NCBI GenBank assembly: GCA_026120185.1
Contig: JANUWF010001937.1
Coordinates: 1,302,001-1,366,000, forward strand
Length of the DNA: 64,000 bases
From: Voacanga thouarsii
Lineage: Eukaryota; Streptophyta; Magnoliopsida; Gentianales; Apocynaceae
Direction: 5' to 3'
Under the pieces are notes generated by a model, which did not search any database, was not told the DNA's origin, and saw only the letters and a program-made list of their open reading frames with translations. This document shows, piece after piece, positions 22,757-35,388 of the stretch (within the stretch, counting starts at the first letter, position 1; every line of letters starts with the position of its first letter). The position numbers and the translations under genes were made by a program.

Positions 22757-25700
22757 TTCGTATGTGTTTTACGGGTTTATTATTATTATTTTGAAATTGT
22801 TTCAAAATAAATTTGACATTATGAAATAATTTCATAAATATTCTAAATTTTGAAATTGTTTCAAAATTATGTTTGGTTCCATGAAAATTTTTTTCACAAA
22901 TATTTTGATTTTGAAAAATTCGTTTTAATTGATATGATTGCAATCACAGCAAATTTTTAATAGAGATTAACATGTTTTTCAAAAACCAAGTTTAATAAGA
23001 AAATTATTTCTATAATTGGATTGGAATAAAGGAAAAAAAATTAAAGGATCGAAAAAAAATTATTAAAGCTTGCCCAGTGGTCAGGCGGCCTAGGAAAACT
23101 TTCCTAGGCTACCCAAGGAGGTTCTAGGCAGCTCGAGGGTACTTTTATATATATCTTTTTTTTTTTTTTTACTTTTAACCCGCAAGAAGTTTTCTTATTT
23201 CAAAATAGATGCAATAGCTTTCCAAGATTTTGACTTTGGAACTAATTATTTTACTTTTCCAAAATAATGATTTTGAAAATTTTTATTTGATATATACTTT
23301 TGCTTAATTTATTTTAAGCATGATTTTGGCATGTTGGCTTGGTTATGGACTTAGACCAATTAATTTTGATTAATTAATATTGTGTCCTGCATTTTTTATT
23401 GCTTTGTTTTGAATAAATAAGGTCTACGTGTCCTGCCTTCTCTATTATTTTTATGTAATTTCTCTTCTCATCGAACTCCCCTCAAATGTAACTCGAGGTT
23501 TCTTTATTAGAAAATTTTATGTAATTAGATTACATAGGATTAGAAATTATTTTTCAAGCTTATGGAGATAGTGATCAAGATGAAACAAGAAAATCGTAAG
23601 ACTTTCTTTTCAAAACATGCATGAACACATATGTTTGACCAAAATTAATTTCCTACTTGGTTCAAGAAAATTAATTTAGAAAATTTCACAACCAAGCCAT
23701 GTAATTGAGTCTATTACAATTGTGTCAAAGTGTTGATATTTATGCATGCCAAATGTATGAGACCACTAATATAACAAATCTCTCAATTAATATTAAATCT
23801 AATGACTTCCATTAATACAGTAAGAACGAGAGCTAATGCGTAAATTTTGGATGCATAAAATCATCAATTTTAAATCCATCCATTAGTCAAGTTTTAATTA
23901 AAATATTATTCCCAAAATACACATGTGAGTAAGTATACTCATCGCAAGTATAGTATAGGAAATTAACGAGTATCGATCCTCAAAAGAACAAGTACACACT
24001 AATCACTTTTCATTCATTATTTAACTAACCAAATAAAATGATAAAGAAATTAAAATAAAAATAAAAATAAAAATAATATATTTATATATATAACTCATAG
24101 AGAGAAAAACATGTAATTAAATAATTATTCTCAAAAGCATGACATGAATTATTTAACACTTATCACAACCAATTATTTTCTTAGCATCATGAAGGAATAT
24201 AAAGTAAACTTCAATTATTTCACAAATGATGAATCTACTTAAATAAATCTCACTTTGTTTCCCAATCCATGGAATCCTATATTTTGATTAAATTAACAGA
24301 TTTGCCAATCAAGCTAACATAACCAAAACATGCATTAAGCTCAATTCCTTATAAATATGAAATTAACTAATAACCCTTTACTCGAGGTGAAATAAACTAA
24401 TATTTGATCACTTAGTCCTATAACTTTAACTTCGTTGTTCAAGTCCATTAAGATTAGGCAAATACGAAATCAATGCAATGAAACTCCTAACATCGTCGTC
24501 TCAAGTTAATTAGAAGAACTCGCATCAATAACCAATGAAATCAAGTAATCAAACACCAAAGAAAATAATTAATTAATCAAAGAACTAAATTAACTCAATA
24601 TCATAAATATAAGAATAATATCCAAATACAATTAAAGAATTAAAATCATCATTGTTCAAGAAAAAGAAAACAAAGGAAAGAAATAAATACTCATAGACAA
24701 GCCTTTCAATTTCCAATGAAAACTCCTCCAAGAATCAATGCTCCTTGAATTATTTTTCTAGAGAGAATATTGGTGATGCACTCTACAAAATATATATCTA
24801 AATCTCTATATTGTGCACCAACATTTTTCAAAGGTATTTGGCCTTTATTTATAGGCTTACAAAGTTCCTAAAAGAATCCGAAGTAAAGAATAAGTAATTT
24901 CCTAAAAATCCAAAACAAAAAAGGATTAGTAAAATTCTAATGAAATTCTAAATAAAATAACGGAGGTCCACCGCCTTCAATTGTGAAATTGAGAATTGGA
25001 AATCAACTTGGACTTTTGATTTTGTCTTCTTGTCGTATGCATTGAAGACATTCTTTTCTTGAAATTGAAATCGGCTGAAATTGGCTTCAATTGACTTTAA
25101 AGCCATCCGAGCCACTGAACTGCCAAAATTTCCTTTTGGACTTGCGTCGGCTCAATTGAGCCGCCAACCGAGCCGACGAGCTGCACACCAAGCCATGAAC
25201 TATTTGCTTGAGTCGTTGACAACCAAGCCACTGAACTGCTACTTCCTTTTTCTTTGCTATTGCTTTTGTCCTTTTACTTTTCCTTGGCCCACTAAAATTG
25301 CTTCTTCTCGTTTCCTTTGTTTCTTTTATCCTTTTCCTTTTTGCTTTTAGTTGATCGTGAGTCGCGCGTGATTCTCCATTGAGCTACCATTTTTCTCCTT
25401 TTCCTCTCCAATTTCAATTGCTCTGTTCCATCAATTTCTTTTGATTCTCTCTATTCTTCTAGTATAGGACTGGCACCAGGTCCATCTTCTTAGCCTGGTG
25501 CTGGGTCTATACTAAAAAAATACATAATTAGCTCCAAATTTTACTTATTTTTGCATAAAATTTAAAAAAAATATTTTTATAAATGAAATATCAAATAGAA
25601 AGGAATATGACTAGTTATTGTATTAAAAGTATCTCAAATTAATCTCAAATAACTAGAAAAATAACGATGATTTTAACCCCTATCAAGAGCTCTTTTTCAA

Positions 25701-26159
25701 GACCAGGGCAGACCTAAGTCTACTTGACATCGAATATGTTTGAGTTATGGAATTTAATTCTTGATTAATCGGTTGTGTTTAACTAATTTCTTTATCCCAA
25801 TTGGGCTAACTCAAGCATAAAAAAAATTAGAGGCAATTTGTGCTAGCTTAAAGGCTTTAAGATTGAAAGATATTAATTACTCAATGATCGATAATTACAT
25901 TTAATGTAATTGGTATTGGATAGATACCATTGAACTTAAAAATGGTCTGTTGAGATAACCCAAGGTCATTCTTAAGAAATTTGGATATTGGTCCACTAGG
26001 AAAACTTTAAACAAGCTTTCTCCAATCAATAGTATGGGCTACTGATTTGAGTAAAATAGTGAAAATAATTATGCGCTTAATTAAAACCCTAATGATTTGC
26101 ATGTCATGTGCATATACATTTTCTTAATTTCTCTATCTTTACATCTAGGTTATTTGTAT
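22757..26159 (+). other. Copia leader, interrupted by a solo LTR
   Basis: Noncoding; after removing the insertion 23834-25685 and one TSD it is about 1.5 kb. AT-rich with a poly-T run at 23157-23171. No ORF recognised. Confidence 0.6.
23834..25685 (-). mobile_element. Solo LTR of an Athila/Tat-like gypsy element
   Basis: Inserted in the copia leader. Perfect 5-bp target duplication AGAGC on both sides (23829-23833 and 25686-25690). On the minus strand it starts TGATAGGGGTTAAAATC, like the LTR at 30989. It carries TATA (CCTATAAATAAAGG, plus about 24844-24857), the AGGCTTGTCTATGAGTA block and the GAGGATCGATACTCG block. It ends in TTACGCATTA where related LTRs end GCATCA, consistent with a C-to-T change at the terminal CA. 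There is no internal region or second LTR, so it arose by LTR-LTR recombination. Confidence 0.93.
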
Positions 26160-26911
26160 CATGTCATCAACTTGAATTTATGTAGTATCTTGGAAACTAA
26201 TAAGCTTAGCGAGTCAAATTTTTTGGACTGGTATAGAAATTTGAGAATCATTCTCAAGTTGTAAAAGTTGTTCTATGTGCTAGATGCTCCTATTCTGCCA
26301 CTACTAGCCTAAGATACTCCTACTAATGAGCATATTGTCCATAAGAGGTACTAAGAGGATAGTGACACAACATCTTGTATCATACTGGCGTCAATGAACT
26401 CTGAGCTGCAAAAATAGCATGAGCATATGGATGCTTACTCTATTATCTTCTATCTTAGGGAGCTGTTTTGATCAACAAGTTAGAACAGAGAAATACGAGA
26501 TCTCTAAGTAGCTGTTCCAATCAAAGATGATTGAGGGTGCTTCTATAACCACTCATGGGCTGAAAATATTGGGCTTGATTGAGAAGTTTAGATCTCTTGG
26601 TTTTGTGATAGATTATGAATTAAGCGTTGACTTAATTCTACAATCTTTGTCAAGTAGTTTTTCACATTTTGTGATTAACTACCAAATGAACACGATTGAT
26701 ACCACATTCCCCGAGTTGATCAACCTTCTCAAGACTACAGAAACTTCCTTGAAGAAGGAAGCCAATACAGTTGTGCTGGTAGATTCTTCCTCTTCTAAGA
26801 AGAAAGTTTCCAAGAAAAAGAAGAAGGTACACATTAAGCCTAAAGATAGCATAAAGAAAAAAGAGGTAGCCGTCAAAGGCCTATGTCATCATTGTGGCAA
26901 GATGTGCCAAT
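26160..26911 (+). pseudogene. Copia gag (nucleocapsid protein) pseudogene
   Basis: Begins with an MSST-like start near 26160. Recognisable gag blocks: NFFDWYRNLRIIL-like (about 26217-26265, one stop), LASMNSELQK (26389), the open stretch from 26527 (GLKILGLIEKFRSLGFVIDYELSVD, in two parts), LILQSLSSSFSHFV, and FPELINLLKTTE. A Lys-rich linker (KKKVSKKKKKVH) leads to a partial CCHC zinc knuckle (CHHCGKMCQ-stop-NFNC). Gag coats the RNA genome in the virus-like particle. Stops in the first half and in the knuckle make it non-functional. Confidence 0.85.
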
Positions 26912-26940
26912 AGAATTTCAACTGCAAGGCTTGCCTAAAG

Positions 26941-29900
26941 ACTGTTAAAGAGATGAAGGAAAAGGAGAAGCTTGCAGGTATTTCCACTTCTACTTCTGGT
27001 ATGTTTATGATTGCGATTAATACTACCTTTAAAAATGAGATATGGATATTGGATACCGGATGCAGATCTTATTTGTGCAATAATTTGCAGGGACTAAATG
27101 AGAGTAGAAGGCTTAAAAATAGTAATGTGGACCTATGTGCTGTAAATGGAGCAAATGTTCCTACACTTGCTGTAGGGACTTATCATCTACATTTGCCTTC
27201 TGGTTTAATTCTATAACTTACAAACTGTTATTATGTATCTGTTTTACTTAAGAACATTATTTCAATTGCTTGTTTGGACATGAATGGTTTTCATTTAATT
27301 TTCAAAAATAAAGGTTGTTCTTTTTCATTAAATAATGTCCAATATGGTACTGCAACTTTGATAAATGGTTTATATGTTGTAGACATGAATGATCTTATTC
27401 TCAATATAAACAACAAGAAATAAAGAAAAGATAACTCAATCTCATCTTACTTATGGCATTATCGTTTAGGCCACATAAATGAGAAACACATTTCTAAGTT
27501 ATATAAATTTGGTGACTTAAGGTTATTTGATTACGAATCATATAACACATGTTATTCTTGTTTACTTGAAAAAATGACCAAAATACCCTTTTTTAGAAAA
27601 GGGGAAAGAGCCAAAAATTTATTAGAACTCACACATACCAATGTATGTACCTCAATGTCAATACAAGCAAGATGAAGTTACAATATTTTATTACCTTTAT
27701 TGATGATTTTTCATGATATGGTATTTGTATTTAATGAAATACAAATCAGAAGCCTTTGAAAAGTTCAAGGACTTCAGGAATGAAGTAGAGAAATAACTTG
27801 GTAAAAGTCTTAAAACTCTCAGATTAAGGAAGTGAATACTTAAGTCAAGATTTTTAAAGTTATCTAAGAGAAAATAGGATATTATTTTAATGGACTCCAT
27901 CATATACATCTCAACATAATAGTGTATCTGAGAGGAGAAATCAAACCCTTCTAGATATAATATATCCCATGATAGTTATTGTAGGCTTACTAAAATCGTT
28001 TTGGGGACATATACTAGAGACTACTGTTTATATAATAAATAGAGTTTTGTCAAAAATGGTTAATACTGCCCCATTTGAGTTATTTTTTGGTAAGAAACCA
28101 AAGTTATCTTACACGGGAATATAGGGTTGCCCTGCTTTTGTTAAAAGGACACAGTCAGACAAACTTGAAAATAATTCTGACAAATATTTATTTGTTAGAT
28201 ATCCGAAAGAATAATTCGGATATAACTTCTATCTCCTTTCTAAAAAAAATAGTGTTTTTTTTCGAAACATACTGTCTTCTTAAAGAAGGAGTACATACTT
28301 AAAGGGGAAAATGGGAATAAAATTAAACTTAATGAAGTTCAAGAAGAACAAATAAACGCGGATCAATCATCTGAACCCACATCTATTGAGGGAATTAAAT
28401 GAACCTTCATTTACATAAGAACCTCGTAGGTTGAGTAGGGTACATATGGCACTTAAGAGATATAGATTTCTCATAAGTGACCATAATGATGTATTGCTCA
28501 TAGATGAAGATGGGCTTACTACTTACAAGGATATTCTTAATAGTTCAGAATTTGACAAATAGCGTAAGGCCATGAAGTCAGAAATGGATTCTATGTATGA
28601 CAACTAAGTATGGACATTGGTTGATTTACCTGAAGGAATTAAACATATTGGGTGCAAATGGATTTTCAAAAAGAAAACCAACATGGATGGTAATGTAGTT
28701 ACTTATAAAGCACGACTAGTTGCTAAAGGTTATCGTCAGTAATATGGTATTGACTATGACGAAAGTTTCTCGCCAATTGCCACACTAAAATCTATAAGGA
28801 TACTCCTAATACTTATCGCCCATTATGATTTTGAGGTATGACAAATAAATGTGTAAATAACTTTCCTAAATATAAATCTAACTGAGGGACTGTATATGAC
28901 ACAACCTGAGGGTTTCACACCCAAAGATAGCAAAAAAGTGTGCAAGTTACAAAGGTCCATTTATGAACTTAAGCAAACTTTTAGAAGTTGGAACATCCAT
29001 TTTAATGAAATAATTAAAGAATTTAGGTTCATTCAAAATAATGAATGAACCTTATGTATACAAGAAGGTTGGTGGGAGTGCAGTCGTTTTCCTATTACTT
29101 TATGTAGATGATATATTGTTAATAGGAAATGATGTCCCAATTCTTCAATATGTGAAGAATTGGTTGTCCAAGAAGTTCTTTATGAAAGACCATGGAGAAG
29201 TAACTTATATTTTGAGAATAAGAATCTATAAAAATAGATTAAAAAGGTTCCTCAGTTTTTCATAGTCAACATACATAGACATAGTGCTGAAGAGGTTCAG
29301 TATGGATAAATCCAAAAAAAGATTCTTACCCATGTCTCATGGATTAAGCCTTTCAAAGTCAATGTCTCCAAAAACACAAGTTGAAAGGGATCACATGAGT
29401 AGAATTCCATATGCTTTGGCAATTGGATCTATCATGTATGTTATAATATGTATTAAACCCGATATATCTTGTGCTCTCAGCTTTATGAACATATATCAAT
29501 TTGACCCTAGAGCAGGTAATTGGGTGTCTATAAAAAATATCCTTAAGTACTTGCAAAGGACTAAAGACTTATTCTTAGTATATAGAGAAGGTGATTTGAA
29601 AATAAAAGGGTATACTGATGTCAGTTTTTAGTCCGATAAGGATGACTTCAAATCATAATCAGGCTACATATTCATGTTAGGCAGAGGGACAGTAAGTTGG
29701 AAAAGTCCTAAACAAGATACTATTGTCGACTCGACGACTGAAGCTGAGTATATAGCCACTTCTGAAGTAGCTAAGGAAGCAGTTTAGATTAAGAAGTTCG
29801 TGATAAAACTAGAAGTAGTCCCTAGCATTGTTGATCCAATCTTTTGTATTGTGACAACAATGGAGCCATTACACAAGTAAAGGAACCACGAGCTCACTAG

Positions 29901-30062
29901 CGATCCAAACACGTACTAAGATGCTATCACCTGATCCGAGAGATCATAGATAGAAAGGAAGTAAAGATAGAAAGAGTTTCCATGGATGAGAACATAGTGT
30001 ACCCGCTCACTAAGGTGCTGCCCCAGAAGAAACATGATAGACATGTTGAGTCATTCAATATT
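26941..30062 (+). pseudogene. Copia pol pseudogene: protease, integrase, RT, RNase H
   Basis: Domain order is copia-type. The protease active site WILDTGCRSYLCNN is at about 27040 (family: DTG). A GAG-pre-integrase block (WHYRLGHINEKHISKL near 27453) and a heavily decayed integrase core (27650-28200) follow. RT starts with KAMKSEMDSM (28569), then WIFKKKTNMDGNV, KARLVAKGYRQ and YGIDYDESFSPIATLKSIR. The catalytic YVDDILLIGND is intact near 29101. RNase H shows KGYTDVSF, GTVSWKSPKQDTIVDSTTEAEYIA (in two parts) and degenerates by 30062. More than 15 stops and frameshifts are visible. Integrase before RT confirms copia rather than gypsy. The gag/RT wording resembles lineages with LTRs starting TGTTxxxGTAATGCCCTAG, but I do not assign a lineage firmly. 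Confidence 0.9.
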
Positions 30063-30100
30063 TAATGCATGAATGATTGGCTCTGGTGCAAATGAGAGTT

Positions 30101-30988
30101 TGTTAATGTAATGCCCTAGAAGTAATCATTTATATATTGTATATGGTACATTTATAAATAAAAGATATTCTTGATCTTTCAGTTTAATTAATCATTCCGC
30201 ATATATGTGTATTAAACTATTAGATAAAGTCTCAAGCACATAGTATAGTGCTAAGAAAATTATGATAGAAATCATAATGTGAAATTCCTACTACACTTTG
30301 TAGTACTTGTATTTAAAGCATCCTTAGCCATAATATTAATGAGATAGGACATCATTAATGCACCAAGGCTAACACATGTTATACTTCTTAATTTGATCGA
30401 GTGGTGGTTTTCACATTCGTGAGTATTGTGATACTCAAAATTAACACGTAGATGCTTATTGCTTGAAAAACATTATTAGATGATCTAACTATGAGATAAT
30501 CACATGAATAACTATTTAGTACTAGTAATAGAATCACATTATAGCTAATGTGCAAGATCATTAGACTTAAGATCTCTAAGATACTTTGTTTACTGAGCAT
30601 TGTACTTTGATTCCAATATCTAGAGTCCCTACAAGACCGTCTATGAGATGGATATTAGGTACAACATAAAGTAAATAAAAGTAGTTGAGAGGGTCAAAAA
30701 ATGATTTATCATTCCTAATAGTAGGGGTGTATATCTCATAGCCACTTTTAAGGAATTATTACTCGAGAAGTCATTAGCCAAGGCGACTATGTGTTGGAAA
30801 TAGTTTCAATTGATACACATGTTGAGTAATGGATTCTGAAACAAGTACTAAAAGATTCGAGTTAGAATTAATTATATTCTAGTAGGAGTTGGTACTAATT
30901 TCATATTCTAAATCGAATAAGCTATACTATTTTGCTATTGAAAGTTTCATGTTAAACCACTTGACTTTCTGGACTTTTAGGTGGTTAT
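30101..30988 (+). mobile_element. 3' LTR of the copia element, left part
   Basis: Starts TGTTAATGTAATGCCCTAG after a purine-rich tract (ggtgcaaatgagagt). Collinear with 20908-21820 of the 5' LTR, then interrupted at 30989 by a gypsy-type element. Confidence 0.93.
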
Positions 30989-32619
30989 TGATAGGGGTTA
31001 AATTAGTCATATTTTTCTTAGTTATTTGAGGTTCATTTGTAATACATTTTATTCAATTACTAGTCATATACCTTCATATCTGAGATTTTACCCTTGAAAA
31101 TGTATTTTGTTCTTTATTTTAGATTTTTAGGGTAAAATGAAACAAAAACGTCGCAAAATAGAGGAGAGGCGGCGCCGGCTAGGGCCCAGAACCGGCGCCG
31201 GCCATGTACTATTGAAATGAACTTTGAAGCGACGGAAAAATTGTTGAAACAGAGCAGAACAGAACCAAGGCGGCACCGGCTATGAAGCTGGAATCGGCGC
31301 CGGCTGCATTCTGAACACAATGTGCAAAATTCGGAGAAAAATCGACGAACAAGTGGAGAAGCAGAACACTCCGAGAGCCAAAGCGGCGCCGGCTCCGAGA
31401 GCCAAAGCGGCGCCGGCTCAGAGCAGCGGCGCAGCTCGAGAGCAGCGGCGCAGCTCCGAGAGCAGCAGCGCCGGCTCAGAGCAGCGGCGCCGGCTGTGCC
31501 ATGAAGCTAAGACAGTGCTATGATTTTTCTACGCGATTTTTGGTAATTTATGGAGTTTTAGTATCTTCCAACTTCTACTCGGCCAATAACACTGTACCTA
31601 CGAGTTTAGGCACTTCCTAAGCCCATAAATAGATGAAAAACAAAAGGAAAAGGGGGAGAATTCATTGATCATCATAGAAAATTACTCAATCAAAGGAGAA
31701 ATTCTTCAAGTTCAAGGAGGATTGTGCAAGAAGGTCTTCAAAGGAAGAAGAATGAGGCTTGTCTATGAGTGCTTTCTTTTACTTTATTTTCTTTTTCTTA
31801 ACAATGATATGTTAATTGTTTTATTGTAATTCAACGTTGTTTAGATATTCATAATTTCTAGAGTTGTTTGATCTTTTGATTAATTGGTTATTATTATTGG
31901 TATTCAATTACTTGTGCTTATTACGAGATTAGTTGGTTGGTTCTATCCATTGACCTGCTGAATCAAAGGGGGTTGATGGTAGTTTCAATTTATTAATTTC
32001 ATATTCTGTTGGCTATTGACTTGCGGGACCAAAGGGGGTTGATTGCTTAGAACTAGTAATTGAAGGTTAATGGATGTCTTTTGAGACCAAAGGTTCATTG
32101 ATTAATTTCATGCTTTGAATTTTTCAAGACCAAGGGAATTTGATTAATGATTGTGTTTAATGCGTCTTTTGGATAAATTAGTTGAGACGGACCAAGTGAT
32201 TCTAATTTATCTAGAAGATAGTGATTTCATAGATTGACCATCGAAGTGAGTCTACTTTAATCCTTCATGATGCCAAGGGAATAATTTGTTATGATAATGA
32301 TTGGGTTCTTTAAGATCATGTTTGTCTAAACAATGGCTTGAGTTACATAAGTCTCCATCCTTGACATGTATATATTTTCATATTTACTTTATTTTCCTTT
32401 TTATTTGTTTTCCGCTTTATTGAGTCGGTTAAACAATGAAAGAAAGGTAATTAATGTCTACTTGTTCTTTGAGGATCGACATTCGTTTGAACCCTATGCT
32501 CGGTTAATGATGAGTACGCTTGCTCATATATGTGATTTGGGTTGAACGTTTTAATTTAAACTTGATTGAGAATGTGCTTAGTTTTTGTATGATTTTTATA
32601 CCCAAGTCTGAACACATTA
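30989..32619 (+). mobile_element. 5' LTR of a nested non-autonomous Athila/Tat-like gypsy element
   Basis: 1631 bp, TGATAGGGG to GAACACATTA. The terminal CA is mutated to TA; the 3' LTR retains CACATCA. TSD is GTTAT (30984-30988) versus GTCAT (38742-38746). The uninterrupted 5' copia LTR reads ataatcataatgta at the equivalent site, confirming the insertion point. It contains a GC-rich minisatellite (about 31160-31500), a TATA-like cataaata (31623-31630) and the GAGGATCGACATTCG block. It differs from the 3' LTR at about 7% of positions in the first 125 bp. Confidence 0.93.
31378..31500. repeat. GC-rich minisatellite with CGGCGCCGGCT core inside the LTR
   Basis: At least three cggcgccggct cores with spacers such as gagagccaaag and cagagcagc. 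The core CGGCGCCGG is palindromic. Further single cores lie at 31170 and 31192 (aaccggcgccggcc). The 3' LTR has the same region shorter and diverged (37380-37620), explaining most of the LTR length difference. Confidence 0.85.
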
Positions 32620-32625
32620 AGTTTT

Positions 32626-32643
32626 TGGCGTCGTTGCCAGGGA
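32626..32643 (+). promoter_or_regulatory. Primer-binding site (tRNA-Asp type) of the gypsy element
   Basis: tggcgtcgttgccaggga matches the 3' end complement of plant tRNA-Asp (tggcgccgttgccgggga) with two changes. tRNA-Asp priming is characteristic of many Athila/Tat-lineage elements. Confidence 0.85.
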
Positions 32644-32978
32644 ACAATAGCATGAAAGCTTGGATTTTGTTGATTTAACTATGTAAATATGCAAATATGT
32701 AGATATGTAAGATATGTATAATTGTTCTTTCCGCAAAAATGTGCTATCTTTTGTATTTCATGTATTCTTGTACACTCTTGTAACCTAACCTAACCTACTA
32801 ACTTTGACTATGTTCTTTTTATTAACTTTGTAACCTTGTAGCTTTGTTTTTAATCATTAATTATGTATCTAACTTGCTTCTTGTTTTCTTAGGTGTTACC
32901 CTTGGTACATGACCCTTGGAAAAGTTGATTGGCCAATTAGTAAATACCACGGAAACTAAGTTTTAAGGAGTCGATGCA

Positions 32979-33122
32979 ATGACAAGGAACTTAGAAGCTT
33001 CCATGCATAATTTGGAGAACCAAATTGGTCAACTAGCCAAACTCTTGGGAGATCATCAAGTGGGGACATTACCAAGGAATACAGAGGAAAATCCACGGGA
33101 TCACAACCGTGGGAAACATTGA
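32979..33122 (+). pseudogene. Gag C-terminal remnant of the gypsy element
   Basis: A 47-residue open frame: LEASMHNLENQIGQLAKLLG, then HQVGTLPRNTEENP. This is the region following the gag core in Athila/Tat-type elements (family pattern NLE-x-Q-x-GQLA and LPSNTE-x-NP). The rest of gag and all of pol are absent between PBS and the next ORF, so the element could not replicate on its own. Confidence 0.75.
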
Positions 33123-34194
33123 AGCAATCTTACTTTTCTTTACTTTCAATTTTTGTGATTGAGACAATTTTGTTATTTATGTCATTTTGATTGATTAATT
33201 AGAGTGCATTATTCAGCATTATTGTATGTTTCGCATTTTTACTTTAAAAAAAATGAAGAACCGAGACAGAACCGAGCCGACACCGGCTCTAACAGCTCGG
33301 ACCGGCACCAGTTTCTGTCGGGTGAAGCATAATTTAAGGGCCATTTTGGCCACTTTTCATTCAAAATCTCCATTCTCCCTCTCAAATTCTCTCAAGCTCG
33401 TGTCGGCTTCACATCCCTCACTTCCCAAAAATTTAATGTTGCAACTCCTAAACACTTCTATAACATCTATTTACTTCTCTTTTGTTGATCCTACGGATCA
33501 AACACCTCAAAAGCTTCGATTTTTCACGACAAAATCACATTCAATCCACAAGTAAAAAACTTATATTTCTACAAAAAACTTATATCTTTTGCTTACCCAT
33601 GCATATAAGAGCATAAAGGTATGATTTTTATTTCATTCCTACAGTTAAAATGATGGAGATTATTTTTTCTAATTTTAGGGACACTTTTGGCCGAAATTTG
33701 GGATTGTGTATGCTATGATTGAATTGTGCATTACTCCTTGAGCTTCATGAGTTGGACTAGATTAGGAGTAAATGGTTTTTTGATACTTAACTTATGTACA
33801 TGATCATTCGAGACTTCATATAGCTAAGACTAGAATTATGGCTATTAGTGATACTTGAATATATGGAACGTGCATTATTGATCACATGATACCATGATAC
33901 TGCCTTCATTCACATGATCATGTTTACTAGCATGCTTTGAGGATATCAACACATTTATGCTTTACAGTGAACTTTACATGTATTATGTAGGTTGTGTTGT
34001 ATTGATTGAAGGTGATTGATTGAATTGGTTGTTGGAGTGGATATATATTGAAGGAGTTTGGGTTTTGTGGATTGTGAAATTGGTTGAGGGTTGTGTGAGA
34101 TTTGAGGAATATCTGTGCAGGGGTAGCAATCTTGTTTTCAGTCTTTGAGCTTACTTGTTCTCTCTTCTTATTCCCCTATTCCTTACTTGATATC
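33123..34194 (+). other. Internal noncoding region of the gypsy element
   Basis: No pol. One open frame at 33226-33555 (109 codons) has no recognisable domain and lies in ordinary AT-rich sequence. It contains another LTR-like GC motif (accgagccgacaccggctc near 33265), suggesting internal shuffling of the minisatellite unit. Confidence 0.5.
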
Positions 34195-35388
34195 ATGTTT
34201 AGAGCGAGGGGTCAGTCTTCTAAAAGGGCGAGAACTTCCTCTTCCTCAACCCATTCATCTGTTAATCCTTTGTCCCTAAGACCTACTGAGTTTATAGATG
34301 CATCTTTTGATGAATGGTATAGTAAGAGAGCCTCTGATAAGATTATTGTCGAGCGTACTTTCTCACCCACCTTAGACCGTGCACTCAAATTAGGAATGAT
34401 GTTTAGACGGCTAGGATGGGGGTCAATAGTACAATTGAAAGGGAAGTATTGTCCCGTGCTTATTAAGGAATTCTATGCTAATATGATGGATAAGGGTAAT
34501 AAACATCTTCCACATATTGAAACAAGAGTAAAAGGAGTTCCTATTGTCATCACTCAAAACTAATTAGCTAACCTCTTCCGGGTTTTTGACGATGATACTT
34601 GGCAAGGGATTGATATGAATAATCAAAAAATTCTTTCTGACCCGAATTGGGATGTTATAGGGACTAGAGCTACCCTAGGCTTATATAAGCATAATGCCTT
34701 CCAAGCTAATAGCTTCTATTCCAATAATGATTTGGCAGCCAACTTTCGAGCTCTAGTCTACATGTTTGGGTTCAATGTTGTACCCCGTGCTAGTAGTTTC
34801 AATGAGACTAGGCTGATTGACACTTATATTTTGCATCAGATGATGAATACATTACATATCCCTCTTGCACCCTTAATCATCCAATCTATTAGGGAGATTG
34901 TTCATCACTGTATCTCCACAAAAGCCTTTGTTTTTCCCATGGTTATAATGAAAATTCTAAAAGACTTTGGTGTTAGTCCTGAAGGAGAACTCATGGAGGC
35001 TACCACTGAGCATGATATGATCACTGAGCAAACTCTTATGAGTTGCGGATACAAGTACAACCAAGAGTTGAAAAAATGGCTAACTCCCTTCGAGGTCAGA
35101 CATCCCGGGTAAGTAAGGCCACCCACAGTGGAGGAGAAGCATCCACCACCACCGGTACGTGCATGGGATAGCAGTTCTCAGTCCCACTCCCGGACTGACT
35201 TTGAGACTACCGTGCTAGGGTAACTCAATCAGCAAATGGCAGCACTCCTACGCTTGCAAGGTACTATAGAGGACATGGCAAGACGGCAAGCTACTATGGA
35301 GTAGTTAGCTGAGTTGAGGCAGCATTCTTCTGGGCCACATGGTGGTGCGAGTACCTCTACACCAGCTGAGGATGATGAGGAGGACTGA
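34195..35388 (+). pseudogene. Extra ORF with 'putative plant transposon protein' (Transposase_32-like) domain
   Basis: Start at ATG 34195 (MFRARGQSSKRAR); an upstream in-frame ATG at 34102 adds a hydrophobic 31-residue lead, less likely. It has a Ser/Arg-rich N-terminus, then a folded domain: SFDEWYSKRASDKIIVERTF, MFRRLGWGSIVQL, YCPVLIKEFYANMMDKG, and VKGVPIVIT. Downstream are FGFNVVPRASSFNETRLIDTY and IIQSIREIVHHCISTKAF, a probable coiled coil (MAALLRLQGTIEDMARRQ) and an acidic C-terminus (EDDEED). The frame is intact for about 400 codons apart from four nonsense codons (TAA 34561, TAA 35110, TAA 35221, TAG 35302); no frameshift is visible. The domain is widespread next to plant retroelements and its biochemical role is unknown. 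The 'transposase' label is historical; no DDE triad is visible. Confidence 0.75.

Noticed and set aside
31320..31523. Ala/Ser/Arg-rich 67-residue frame as a gene
   Set aside because: It is the translation of the GC-rich minisatellite within the LTR.
34102..34194. Hydrophobic N-terminal extension giving a signal-peptide-like start to the 34-kb ORF
   Set aside because: The ATG at 34195 begins the Arg/Ser-rich N-terminus expected for this domain family. The extension looks like chance open sequence, and no transmembrane or secretory role fits the rest.
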